A stretch of 64,000 nucleotides of DNA from Thereva unica (lineage: Eukaryota > Arthropoda > Insecta > Diptera > Therevidae), in assembly GCA_949987705.1 (NCBI GenBank), contig OX465282.1, positions 92,678,070 to 92,742,069 on the forward strand, given 5' to 3'. Made by a program: the position numbers and the translations under genes. Shown piece after piece: positions 10,484-21,118 of the stretch. The notes beneath the pieces were generated by a model that was not told the origin of the DNA, did not search any database, and saw nothing but the letters and a program-made list of their open reading frames with translations. Within the stretch, counting starts at the first letter, position 1. The number at the start of each line of letters is the position of its first letter.

Positions 10484-11281
10484 GTTTCAAGTTGGTTTTT
10501 AGGAAGTGCGGATATAACCTCACGTAATGAATGACACAGTCTCGGTGAGGTGTGATCTAATAAATCTTGTAAAGATACTTTCACACATGTCTCAGTAATG
10601 GATATATTTCCCGGGTAGCTTCTTTTTCGTGCCGAAGTCACATGGTCATATGGAGGATAAATCTTGCAATTTTGATCACTTGCACTTTTTCTTAGTAAAT
10701 TGTATTGGAATTTGGTAAGTTTGGCTCCAACAACAAGAGCTAAGGCTTCGTCTGGCGTGTTAGGTGTGTAATATGGTCTTGAACTGATATCTTGTTCTGC
10801 GACCATAGCTTTACACTGTTCAGCAGATTCCAGTCGACCATCTTTTCTAAAGTTCATCTGAGCAGCAAACAAAAGGTCATTGCTGGAAATTTTTTTGCGT
10901 AAGTTTTCCGTTTTCTTGCGTTTTGATCGATTACTGCTCTCAGAAAAGATTTTAGAAGGTCTTCCACCCGCCTACTTGGGAGCATTTTGTTTAACAACGA
11001 AACAGAGACCATTATTAAGCCAAGCAGATACTTTTTTGTTAAAATAGACACTGTTTTTTTTAGCAGAAGACCACTTTTGTTTATATTCGAATAAAAACTT
11101 AGATAGTAATTTTTTCGAGTCATCTGTTAAATCATCTTAAACACGTAAAACACTTTTTAATTTAGTCACAAGATTTTCGAATTTTTCATTGTCACTTCTC
11201 GAAGTACACTCTTTATAATATTTCACTAATTGCCGACGACATATGACAACATTGTCCGAACATGAACCTGAAGTATAGCAT
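10484..11281 (-). pseudogene. Transib transposase, N-terminal block
   Basis: On the minus strand the frame runs from about 11281 through SGSCSDNVVICRRQLVKYY, KFENLVTKLKSVL, then (after a TAA) LTDDSKKLL and WSSAKKNSVYFNKKVSAW, a TAG near 10975, then GGRPSKIFSESSNRSKRKK and a continuous stretch to 10484 containing FAAQMNFRKDGRLES, TPDEALALVVGAKLTKFQY and LQDLLDHTSPRLCHSL. Apart from the two stops the frame is maintained. A possible 3' splice site (acttcag) lies immediately upstream of GTTCATGTTCG, so the true start may be in a missing upstream exon. The block ends exactly at the GTTTC duplication of Copia-2. Confidence 0.8.
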
Positions 11282-11520
11282 TAAAAAAACAAAAAATAAT
11301 TTTTAATTTTTTCGAATTCAATTTATTAATTATTTAAGTAATACAAGGGTAGCACCGAGTAGCAACTAAAACTAACACACATATTAAGCTAAAATATGTA
11401 ACTTTATTATAAACTTGACAAAGTAGTCTGATTCTAATGAATTTATAACTATTTAGGCTAATAAAGTCTATTATAATTTGAAAATTTACCTATAAATTAG
11501 TTTTAGTCTAGCTCTTATAT
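11282..11520. other. No gene; expected position of the Transib 5' terminus
   Basis: AT-rich sequence. I searched by eye for an inward-facing CACAGTG-like heptamer and saw none. Confidence 0.4.
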
Positions 11521-11528
11521 TTAAACTT

Positions 11529-11653
<125 letters not shown>

Positions 11654-11676
11654 TTACTAATATTATAAATGCGAAA

Positions 11677-11681
11677 GTAAC

Positions 11682-11728
<47 letters not shown>

Positions 11729-11730
11729 GT
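11677..11730 (+). repeat. (CTGT)n microsatellite
   Basis: About twelve CTGT units just inside the Helitron 5' end. Confidence 0.95.
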
Positions 11731-11929
11731 ATGTTACGCTTTCACGCCTAAACCACTAAACCGATTTTGATGAAATTTGCTACAGACATAGTTTAGACCT
11801 TGGAGACGGACATAGGCTACTTTTTATGGAGAAAAAAAGGGTTGAAGGGGGTGAAATGGGGTTCAATAAGTTGTAAGGGGATTTTTTATCTTTACTTTTT
11901 TTTTTCTATTGTATAAAAAGTAACTGACT

Positions 11930-13900
11930 GACAGACAACGCACAACCTAAACCGCTGGAGCTAAAGGGCTGAAATTTTAACAGTGCATCCCTATAATGAC
12001 GTGGACATCCACTAAAGAGCGATTTTTCGAAATTCATCCCCTAAGGGGTTGAAATGGGGTTTATCCAAACCGCTGGAGCAATAGGGCTGAAATTTGAACA
12101 GTGCATCCCTATAATAACGTTTACATCCACTAAAAAGCGATTTTTCGAAATTCATACCCTAAGGGGTTGAAATGGCTTTTATCCAAACGGCTAAAGTTAT
12201 AGGGCTGAAATTTGGACAGTGCATCCCTATAATGGAGTGGACATCCACTATAAAGCGATTTTTCGAAATTCATTCCTTAAGGGGGTGAAATGGGGTTTAT
12301 CCAAACCGCTGGAGCTATAGGGTTGAAATTTTAACAGTGGATCCCTATAATGACGTGGACATCCACTAAAGAGCGATTTTTCGAAATTCATCCCCTAAGG
12401 GTGTGAAATGGGGTTTTTACAAACCGCTAAAGCTATAGGGCTGAAATTTTGACAGTGCATCCCTATAATGACGTTTACATCCACTAAAGAGCGATTTTTC
12501 GAAATTCATCCCCAAAGGGTGTGAAATAGGGTTTTTACAAACCGCTAAAGCTATGGGGATGAAATTTGGACAGTGAATCCCTATAATGGAGTGGACATCC
12601 ACTATAAAGCGATTTTTCGAAATTCATCCCTTAAGGGGGTGAAATAGGGTTTATCCAAACCGCTGGAGCTATAGGGTTGAAATTTTAACAGTGCATCCCT
12701 ATAATGACGTGGACATCCACTAAAGAGCGATTTTTCGAAATTCATCCCCTAAGGGTGTGAAATGGGGTTTTTACAAACCGATAAAGCTATAGGGCTGAAA
12801 TTTTGACAGTGCATCCCTATAATGACTTTCACATCCACTAAAGAGGGATTTTTCGAAATTCATCCCCTAAGGGTGTGAAATAGGGTTTTTACAAACCGGT
12901 AAAGCTATAGGGCTGAAATTTGGACAGCGCATCCCTATAATGAAGTGGACATCCACTATAAAGCGATTTTTCGAAATTTATCCCTTAAGGGGGTGAAATA
13001 GGGTTTATCCAAACCAATGGAGGGAGCTATAGGGTTGAAATTTTAACAGTGCATCCCTATAATGACGTGGACATCCACTATAAAGCGATTTTTCGAAATT
13101 CATCCCTTAAGGGGGTGAAATGGGGTTTATCCAAACCGCTGGAGCTATAGGGTTGAAATTTTAACAGTGGATCCCTATAATGCCGTGGACATCCACTAAA
13201 GAGCGATTTTTCGAAATTCATCCCCTAAGGGTGTGAAATGGGGTTTTTACAAACGGCTAAAGCTATAGGGCTGAAATTTTGACAGTGCATCCCTATAATG
13301 ACGTTTACATCCACTAAAGAGCGATTTTTCGAAATTCATCCCCAAAGGGTGTGAAATAGGGTTTTTACAAATCGCTAAAGCTATGGGGCTGAAATTTGGA
13401 CAGTGCATCCCTATAATGGAGTGAACATCCACTATAAAGCGATTTTTCGAAATTCATACCTTAAGGGGGTGAAATGGGGTTTACCCAAACCGCTGGAGCT
13501 ATAGGACTGAAATTTTGACAGTGCATCCCTATAATGGCGTGAACATCCACTAAGAAGCGATTTTTCAAAATTCATCCCCTAAGGGTGTGAAACGGGGTTT
13601 ATCCAAACCGCTAAAGTTATAGGGCTGAAATTTTAACAGTGCATCCCTATAATGGCGTGGACATCCACTATAAGGCGGTTTTTCGAAATTTATCCCCTAA
13701 GGGGGTGAAATGGGGTTTACCCAAACTGCTGGAGCTATAGGGCTGAAATTTTGACAGTGCATCCCTATAATGGCGTGAACATCCACTAAGAAGCGATTTT
13801 TCAAAATTCATCCCCTAAGGGGGTGAAACGGGGTTTATCCAAACCGCTAAAGTTATAGGGCTGAAATTTTGACAGTGCATCCCTATAATCACGTAGAATT
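11930..13900 (+). repeat. 118-bp satellite array inside the Helitron
   Basis: The phrase 'cagtgcatccctataat' recurs at 11981, 12099, 12217, 12335, 12453 and onward to 13873, giving a period of 118 bp and about 17 units. Units alternate between 'ccgctggagct' and 'ccgctaaagct' forms, and a block near 12417-12602 is repeated almost unchanged at 13247-13432, 830 bp away (seven units plus a small insertion), showing higher-order duplication. Short open frames in it are by-products of the repeat. Confidence 0.95.
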
Positions 13901-14214
13901 GAATGACTCGAAATTCACTTTATTTAATATTCATTTGTGATTGCTTCATAATTTCTTACATCCACGTAAATAGGCGAACAAACTTAACGAACGTTCGTCA
14001 AACCCTAAAATGTCACTTTTCTTGATGACATATACATACCAATCTCTGCTTCAAAACTTGCAGATTTGTTGAGCAGAGGTGATATTCGCAGCAATTTGTT
14101 TACCATATTTATTAAAAAAATGCACTATAATAAACCCTTTTTAGGGATAATAACAGCTGACTTTTTTGTTGGTTTTTTAAGGAAAACATTGCACATAATA
14201 AACAATTTTTAAAG

Positions 14215-14243
14215 GCGTTGCAAGGCACGCGGGTTTTATGCTA

Positions 14244-14245
<2 letters not shown>
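14215..14245 (+). terminator. Helitron 3' hairpin and CTAGT end
   Basis: GCGTTGC (14215-14221), loop AAG, GCACGC (14225-14230) forms a six-pair stem with one bulged T, followed by GGGTTTTATG and CTAGT (14241-14245). This is the standard Helitron replication-terminator arrangement. Confidence 0.85.

Positions 14246-14287
<42 letters not shown>
14246..14287. repeat. (TA)n microsatellite, right flank of Helitron
   Basis: Continuation of the interrupted TA tract. Confidence 0.95.
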
Positions 14288-14294
<7 letters not shown>

Positions 14295-14514
14295 TACCTA
14301 CTAAATAACACAGATACCTACCCCCAGTTTCAAAATTACACCAAACAATTTTAACACACGACAACCTGAATTTCCACCCGTAATTAATTGTTGCTTAGGA
14401 GACGATTGTCTAGGCGATAAGTAATGAAAACATTCGTTAAAAATATCATACGAACCATAACGGACTTACATAGTACAGTAAATCTGTCATGAAAAAAATA
14501 GTTTCAGTGAAAAA
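14288..14514. other. No feature seen
   Basis: AT-rich unique-looking DNA without domain or repeat signal. Confidence 0.4.
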
Positions 14515-15185
14515 ACGGCTTTGGTTTAGTTTCCTGCGGCACGATTTCAGGCTAGGGAGGGGGTGGGTTTGGGTGGGAGGGGTTGTGTGGACATTTTCTT
14601 GAAGTGTGCAAGTGCGGAAATGTCCCGTTATTGCAAAAAAAATAATGAATATGGTTAATTTAGTGTATGGTAAGAGAGTAGGGGGGGCAGGGCCCCCCTA
14701 TTTTGGGCAGGGGGTGTGGGTGGCAGAGCTCCCCAACTATTAAGCGAGGGTCGAGGGTAGTAAAAGGGGGTATGGGGGGCTGTAGTTCGCAATAAACAAG
14801 ACCCTTTTTTTCAGGTAATTAATGCCGTGAAACATGTATACAAACCATGATAATACCTTTTAAATAAAAGCGAAATTGATCTTTTCATGTATTTTTTACA
14901 TTTTTACGCCAAAATTGTGTTATAACGGGACATTTCCGCACTTGCATACTTCGAGAGAATGCTCGCACAGCCTCCTCCACACAACCCCACTCCCTCCAAG
15001 CCACAAATCATGCCGCAGGGAACTAAACCAGAGCAAAAATTTATATATTTATTTTGGAATAACGGTACATTTCCGCACTGGACTGGCATTTGGACACTTT
15101 AAGGGGAGGCTCGCCCACCCCTCCCCTCTCGTTATAAATTTGCCCCTCCCCCCGAATCGTGCCGCAGGATACTAAACCGTAACCG
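14515..15185. repeat. G/C-rich fold-back element
   Basis: GGTTTAGTTTCCTGCGGCAC (from 14523) reappears inverted as GTGCCGCAGGATACTAAACC at 15160-15179. Inside, 'agtgcggaaatgtcccgtta' (about 14610) is matched inverted at 14918-14940 and 15063-15080, and runs of G in the left part face runs of C in the right part. There are thus one forward and two inverted copies of the same module. No coding region. The strand-biased G-runs are unusual in this AT-rich window. Confidence 0.65.
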
Positions 15186-15196
15186 AAAAAACTGCC

Positions 15197-15549
15197 TTAA
15201 GGTTGAAAGTAGTTTTGTTCGTTGAAAAATGATGTGATAAGCTACCTTGGCGATGGGCATGTGCAACTGTTAGCAGTTTTTGGAAAACTCAAAAAAAGTA
15301 AAAAAAAAATTTTGAAATGCGTTTTTATCGATTTGCATGCATTTTACAGGAAAATTTATTGAACAGAAAATGTAGAGGACGTTGCGATCTACAATTTATG
15401 TCATTGGCGCGATGCTGTAAAACAAGAAATGCACACAGTAGGCGGTGCTAAAGTCTCAAAAAAAGCGTTTTTCCACAGTTGCACATGCCCATCGCCAAGG
15501 TAGCTTAGTCACATCATTTTTCAACGAACAAAACTACTTTCAACCTTAA
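15197..15549. mobile_element. TTAA-type MITE with long terminal inverted repeats
   Basis: The sequence TTAAGGTTGAAAGTAGTTTT at 15197 has its reverse complement ending at 15549, and pairing extends for about 80 bp per arm through CTACCTTGGCGATGGGCATG. TTAA borders would suit a piggyBac-like MITE. However, the symmetry extends outward as TGCC/GGCA, so the exact border is uncertain. No coding potential. Confidence 0.7.
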
Positions 15550-15639
15550 GGCACTAAATTCAGCAGAATACCTACAGATTGACTGTACTAACTGTAAGGA
15601 ACCAATCAGATTCAAAAAATCAAGTCAAGCGGTTGTCAT

Positions 15640-15935
15640 GGCTAACTTCGTTTTTTGAGGTTTTGGCCAAGAATATTTGAAAATCCGCCTGTGTGTGGCG
15701 GTTCCAAGATGGCAGTCGAATTTTGCAATTGGGCTCCCCGACCCCCGACATGGGTATCAAATGAAAGGGTGTGACAAGTAGAATAGAGTTCGCTATGTGG
15801 CGTCATTCAAAACCCAAAATGGCGGCCAACACAAAATGGCGGCTTACCTTTTTCTTTACAACACCCTTGGTATGGGTATCAAATGAAAGTGTATGACGAG
15901 TATAGTACAGTAAGCTATCGACTTCACAATATACA
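15640..15935 (+). repeat. 'ATGGCGG' interspersed repeat copy
   Basis: Two tandem modules with 'catgggtatcaaatgaaagg', 'aagtagaatagagttcgctatgtggcgtca', 'aaaatggcggcc' and 'cttacctttttctttacaac'. Related copies occur at about 880, 43010, 49020/50008 and 52960. The modules repeat about every 120-130 bp. Confidence 0.7.
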
Positions 15936-16524
15936 TATATTTCTTTTAATTTCCCCCCGAGAATTTTGTTTCATATTAAATAAGTTTTTTTTTTAAATTC
16001 GTCCGAAAATACGCAAATACCTTACAGCAAAAACTATTTAGCTACTGCTTCGATTTTTTTCGACGGCACGGCGGCGTGTTATACTTCTCAGAATGGATTT
16101 AAAAAAAATCATTCTGGCAATACGTACGCTGCGTCGTCGATTAAACGATACTACGGCAGCGTGTTATACTTATCATAAAGGTAGGTTCATACGCAACGAT
16201 TTAGTTTTATAAATTGTCTGGCGCAAGTCGAATTGTGTAAATAAGCTGAGTGCAAATGATGAGTGAAAATTACCTCCATTAGTTATTGTGCATTATATTT
16301 ATACTTATCTACGCGTTATATTATGTTACATCGATTGTGATAAGGTCGGAGGAGCAAGTGGTCGAACATCACCGAGACCTATTTGGTACAATCCAAACAT
16401 TTTAGATTGTGCAAGCCGAACAGTTGAGTTCACACGCAACGATCTATTTGTGCCGTGTAGATCTGCCTTAATAATTTTTTTTTAATTGCCCCCGAAAAAA
16501 TGAATGGACTAAAAAGTAGGTATG
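15936..16524. other. No gene; degenerate repeats
   Basis: Contains two similar phrases (cggcggcgtgttatacttctca and cggcagcgtgttatacttatca near 16070 and 16150) and two 'acgcaacgat' words, suggesting an old duplicated element. No coding evidence. Confidence 0.35.
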
Positions 16525-16873
16525 AAATAAAAAAAAATTTAAAAACCGACTTCAGAAAAAAACCAATCCCGCAATGCACAAAAAAGGATGAAATAATATT
16601 GTTTGTAATTCTTAACAACATTAATCCAATCAGAACGGATCTAGAAAGAAGAATCACTTTTGAAGACGGTGCCAGGTAGAGGTGATTTCCGAAGCAAGAG
16701 TTAGTGCAATCAAAGTCAACTACTACCTGGCACCGTCTTCAAAAGTGATTCATCTTTCTAGATCTATTCTGATTGGATTAATGTTGTTAAGAATTACAAA
16801 CAGTTATTTCATCCTTTTTAGTGCATTGCAGGATTGGTTTTTTTCTGAAGTCGGGTTTTAAATTTTTTTTTAC
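16525..16873. mobile_element. Fold-back MITE with arms of about 150 bp
   Basis: The left arm (aaatttaaaaaccgacttca through ggtgccaggtag, to about 16680) pairs with the right arm (ctacctggcaccgtcttc from about 16723 to 16873) with few mismatches, leaving a loop of about 42 nt. The outer word AACCGACTTCA is shared with another repeat at 28148. No coding region. Confidence 0.8.
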
Positions 16874-16934
16874 ATTTTTATATACCTTCCGATCGATCAT
16901 CACTCCCGGGTACCTTAGGGCGGGCTACGAGTGA

Positions 16935-17113
16935 AGGCCCGGACACACATATCCGCACCGCATCCGCCCCGAGAAAAAGTAAACAAGTACAATTTTACCA
17001 GTTAGTCCCCACATTCCCGTGTCCGCACCGGGTCAAATTACTTGAGTCTTGTTTTTGCCCGGACACGGTGCGGATGCAATGCGGACGCGGTGCGGATATG
17101 TGCTTCCCGGCCT
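16935..17113. mobile_element. Harbinger-like MITE, family A (copy 1)
   Basis: 179 bp, AGGCCCGGACACACATATCC at the left and the inverted GGATATGTGCTTCCCGGCCT at the right, flanked by the 3-bp repeat TGA (16932-16934; 17114-17116). The interior is strongly related, in inverted orientation, to 26377-26521. A 3-bp TNA duplication is typical of PIF/Harbinger MITEs. Confidence 0.8.
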
Positions 17114-17116
17114 TGA

Positions 17117-17477
17117 ATCGTCTGCTTCCGTACATTGATTTTCACGGACACTGGTTTTTCCGTTTGCTGATCATCACAGCTTCAATTTTGTGCTTAGTAA
17201 GAGTTACACCAGCGCTATCTAGCCACACTAAAATCTCCCAGATCACTTCGTTCGCTCACGTACGACCGCTACCCTGATGTTATCTGTGAACCGGATCGCA
17301 ACTGCTCCTTTTGAAGAGACGTAGCCTCAGCACATCATTATATATTGTGATCCGCAAGAGGGCCCAGGACGAATTGCTCTGTACACAGTCAGCCAATCTT
17401 CCAATTCATAATGAGGGGTGCCTTTGTCCGCCTACCCATCCGGGCCCAGCACGATACGCCGAGAAGTTCCTGACCTC
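17117..17477. other. No feature seen
   Basis: Mixed-composition DNA with no frame longer than about 70 codons and no recognised domain. Confidence 0.4.
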
Positions 17478-17480
17478 TTA

Positions 17481-17635
17481 AGGCCCCCATACACGGTCAA
17501 ATTGGATGTACATCCAGATTTTCATCAAACCCATAAGACCAATGTATTTTGATCGGCCGACCGGCCCACAATCGATAGTTTTGGTTGTACATCCGCACTT
17601 CGATTTACATCCAATTTGACCGTGTATGGGGGCCT
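17481..17635. mobile_element. Harbinger-like MITE, family B
   Basis: 155 bp with near-perfect terminal inverted repeats of over 30 bp starting AGGCCCCCATACACGGTCAA, flanked by TTA (17478-17480; 17636-17638). Same AGGCC end and 3-bp duplication as family A but a different interior. Confidence 0.82.
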
Positions 17636-17638
17636 TTA

Positions 17639-19715
17639 TGCTTTTTTTGCGCGCAGTACGCTTTTTTTCTATCGTTTTAAATTTGAGTTTAGAAAAAGAT
17701 CCTTGACACTGTTCGTCCGTACCAGCTGCATGCATGCTAGTTGCGGACTAGGGCATACCAGCTACATGCTAGCTGCGGGCGAGTTTCATTTTTACTCGGG
17801 TATATACATAATACATGAAGGTGGTCTATGTAGTCGGGTTATTCTACTTATTAATGAATTCTTTGTCTGTAGCTTGCACGATAAAAGGTGTTATCAGCAA
17901 AGGCAATGATGGTGTTTCGGGCTAATATTTTGTGGACGCCAGGCGCACTATTGATAATAGCGGCCAAGAAAACCATCGATACAAAAATGGAATTTGTTCC
18001 GTTCCGTGCCCGTTAAATCGATTTTTAATAATTCAAAACGATAAGTGCAAAACAATGTTTTCGTATACTATCCCCACCACATCACGAAAAAGAAATCCGG
18101 AAAATGCTCACAAAGAAATTTTCATTTCTATGGGGGTTTCGCATCGGTCCGCAAAGGCACTGACACTACCGTACAAAGAAAACAAGAGCGGAAAGAATTT
18201 CTCCCAGTTTCCCTATTCTATACAAACATTGTTGGTATTCATTATTAAAGCATCCTTTAGGGACCTAACCCGATATTACTTTCCCGAATAACTCGTTTTT
18301 TTTGCTTTGCAGCTAACATGCTTCCTCCTATCTAACACCAATAGGAACACACAACAACACGAAGAAAAAAATCCTTTTCATTACCGCTCCGGAGTTCATT
18401 ACTGAAAAATCCTTGATCTCTGAACTTAGCTCCTGGAAGAGAAAGTAAGTATAGCAGTATTCCACCCTGTCCCGTTTCGTAGCCAACGTAGAAAAAAATC
18501 AAAGTTGAAAGACAACAAGGAAGAAGATAACTGAAGTTTCTCCTCCTACACTTGGCAGTTGCCTTGCATTTGTGGCCCCCCTCCACTCCCTGCCGCGTCC
18601 ATTAATTACAATGGTCTAAAAACATTTTGAACATTCTGAACTTACGGCCAAACTGAAAAGCGCGAAGAAATGCAAAAGTTTTTATCCTGCAGAAATGACA
18701 TGCTTCAACGGAACTCCAGCAGGATGCATGAAAGCGTCATAATAAAGATGATATACAGCTAGATGTCATCTTAGAGGGACGGGTCCATTGGAGCAGTTTC
18801 TTCTATGTTTCTGTAACTTTATCTCCTTTCGCCATTTTTTCGTAGTGCAGGGAAAAGTCGAGATGTGAAGAAGAGGTTTTGTCGACTTAAAGCAAATAAA
18901 AGTAAACGAGAATTTTAAATCCTCACTAAAGAGAGAATAACAAGCAGAAAGATTTCCACTTGAGGAAGTGCAGTTCTTCCTTTTTCGGTAGAAAATTATA
19001 TTTATGCCTGCTGCAGTCTGGAGATAGTTTGCTTAGAGCAAAGGAGGCGTCTGGCTTGATTTATGATGTGATTATGGCATTAAAGTACATCGATTAATTT
19101 GTCTCCGTTCCAACTATGAACTTGAGGCTTGATTGCTTGAATTAATCATTATTGTTCTTCGACGTTGGTAGATTTTTCTCACCCATTATAGTTTACCAAT
19201 CCAAGATTTCTGCTCCGTAACTCTACAGTTTTTGGATTAAATAATTAATTAAATTGTCATTTGTTGGGTGATACGTTGTTGACCCAGATTTTCTTCTTTT
19301 CGTGCCCGATTGGGGCTTGGGTAGTTAAAAGTTAAGTGGAACTTGTTAGTTGACGATGACATTAACTTTCTAAGTGCTTGATTCAACTCAACTTTGCTGA
19401 AGTGAAAGTCTTGCTGGGAGTAAGTATACATAGGCTCACGAATAAAAATGACGTAATCGTAATTTCGGTCCCCCAACTAATTACGAACCACGTCCAATGC
19501 TACGAATGCAATCGAACGAGAATTGGACTTCTAAGTATGTTAATAGAACCCTTTATGTTCACCAAGATAATTGCCGGTTTTATTCATCGTATACAATTTT
19601 TAAAAGCTCCAATTTTGCTTCCTTTAATCTAAACATGGTAGCAAGTAAGAACTCAACTTCAACTCGGATCACTATCTTGTTGGTATGGTGCTGCGAGAGC
19701 GTGAACTTAAAAAGT
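17639..19715. other. Unassigned 2.1 kb, no gene recognised
   Basis: Open frames are short (up to 119 codons at 17932-18291) and show no recognisable domain or codon regularity. Composition is closer to unique intergenic or intronic DNA than to the repeats around it. A host exon cannot be excluded. Confidence 0.4.
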
Positions 19716-19930
19716 TTTATATCCACTGAGCAGGCTCGAATCAACACAGCTGCACTACGCAATGAAATGGCCAGAAACAGCTACGACCATGCATGCATGC
19801 CCTTAGTCCTGGGGATGAGATGTCGGGCGTCGACGACAGCTGGACCGGCCTTAAAATCATTGTCATTGGCACTGCTGATTCCATCTTAGGCAGAAATCGT
19901 AGAGATCGGAACGACTGGATCGATAATGAA
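19716..19930 (+). pseudogene. Endonuclease-RT linker fragment of an RTE-like element
   Basis: The word INTAALRNEMARNSYDHA followed, in another frame, by SWTGLKIIVIGTADSILG and RRDRNDWIDNECFNEL resembles the segment between endonuclease and RT of RTE-type elements. It breaks off at about 19930 where a different non-LTR family begins. Confidence 0.5.
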
Positions 19931-20850
19931 TGCTTTAATGAATTAAGAAATTCCTGTAAAGGTTAAAGGAAGGAAAGTTAAATCGTCATTTGACTACAAA
20001 TTGAGAAAAACGATTCTCAACGCAAATACAGGCAGAAAAAACTTCTGGGCCTTGGTAACTTCCATCAAGAAGAATTTAACCTCTTTCTCAACCCCTCCAT
20101 TCATCAATGGAAAGGAGGTGCTAACAGAAAGCAAATCCAAGGACGATTTATTGGCATCTCTGTTTGCCTCAAAGTCTTCTCTACCCGAATCTGATAGTTA
20201 CCACCGGTCCTCGATCGCATCGCCTGGGCATACTTTTTGCCCTGTCATACTTCTCCGGAGTTTATCCCAACTCTTGGAAACTAGTTCATGTTCAGCCCAT
20301 TCCCAAAAAAGGTAAAGCCAGCGACCCTTTAAACTACCGCCCATAATAGTAATAACTTCTGTTCTCTCCAAAAGCATGGAGACAATAATTAATATCTAAC
20401 CAAATCCTACATGACAGGCAGTACGGCTTTAGACCGAAGAGATCTACTGGCTACCTTCTTGTGTGTGTGACCGATCATCTACACCGAAGCATCCATAGTT
20501 CGTATGAGTCCGGTCTGGTTGCTCTAGATATTTCCGAGGCTTTTGACAGAATATGGCATCCCGCTCTGCTGTCTAAACTCCAAGCTATTGGTATCGACTC
20601 AATTCTTACGAACTGGATTGAGATCTTTCTTTCTGGCTGTATTGGTTGGCGTTGAAACCAACCCTCACCTCATCTCGACCGGCGTTCCCCAAGGATCGAT
20701 CCTCTCACCTGCTCTCTTTCTAATATTTATTAACGATCTGCTCTCAATCCCCTTCCATTTTCTTCGTTTTTTGGCATTTTGCTCATGCTTGGAACCTACA
20801 TATCTTCTAAACGGAATCACTCAAAGTCCTGCTCTTTGTATCAAATAAAA
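19931..20850 (+). pseudogene. Non-LTR retrotransposon RT fragment (family N1, copy 1)
   Basis: Reads NSCKG, KLRKTILNANTGRKNFWALV, STPPFINGKEV, a deletion, LALSYFSGVYPNSWKL, HVQPIPKKGKASDPLNYRP, several stops, QYGFRPKRSTGYLLV, SGLVALDISEAFDRIWHPAL (RT motif A), GVPQGSILSPALFLIFINDL (motif B), and is lost just before the catalytic FADD. The closest relatives in this window are at 33213-35200, 59195-61003 and 62711-64000. It belongs to the Jockey/CR1-like group of AP-endonuclease non-LTR elements; exact clade not determinable by eye. Confidence 0.8.
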
Positions 20851-21118
20851 GAATTCACATTAACCTAAAACAGGAGTCTAAGTATATTGGTTTACGATAA
20901 TTAGTCTAGAAGTTATTCTACTCTAAATAATTGAAAAAATTTTAAACAACAATTATTAAAGTCACTTTGCCTTCCCAATTTTTTTCCGGAAAATGCACAT
21001 ATCAAACTTGAGCACCACTTCCGCCCAGGCAGACCAAGATATTTCTCATGGTAACTGTGACTACTAACGTTTTAAAAAAACTCGATAGGTCACGTTTTTT
21101 GCAGCGAGCTCCTGGACT
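20851..21118. other. No feature seen
   Basis: AT-rich, non-coding. Confidence 0.35.

Larger units (their letters stand above)
1112..11281 (-). pseudogene. Transib (RAG1-like) transposase pseudogene, split by two Copia elements
   Basis: Three collinear minus-strand blocks (11281-10484, 6862-5602, 1120-1112) read as one Transib-type transposase, the DNA-transposon family from which vertebrate RAG1 is thought to derive. Recognised blocks in order: GGRPSKIF, TPDEALALVVGAKLTKFQY, LQDLLDHTSPRL, KWGCDGTSGQ, LCMIDGNTVN, KPGFGSTNDGNTARRFF, TVHKILFHG and LLSEEAQESRNKD. The three acidic residues expected for the RAG1-type DDE site are present (codons at 6829-6827, 6499-6497 and 5802-5800). Both interruptions are plus-strand Copia elements with 5-bp target duplications. 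Several in-frame stops and frameshifts in the host gene show that it was already decaying or has decayed since. No CACAGTG-like terminal repeat was found on either side, so the transposon ends are lost or unrecognised. Confidence 0.85.

Noticed and set aside
12417..13432. Two similar 61-codon minus frames
   Set aside because: They sit in equivalent positions of the 118-bp satellite and are explained by the repeat.
11930..13900. CRISPR-like array
   Set aside because: Units are 118-bp head-to-tail repeats without unique spacers, in eukaryotic DNA.
17932..18291. 119-codon frame as a host exon
   Set aside because: No domain, no convincing splice context and typical of chance frames in this window.
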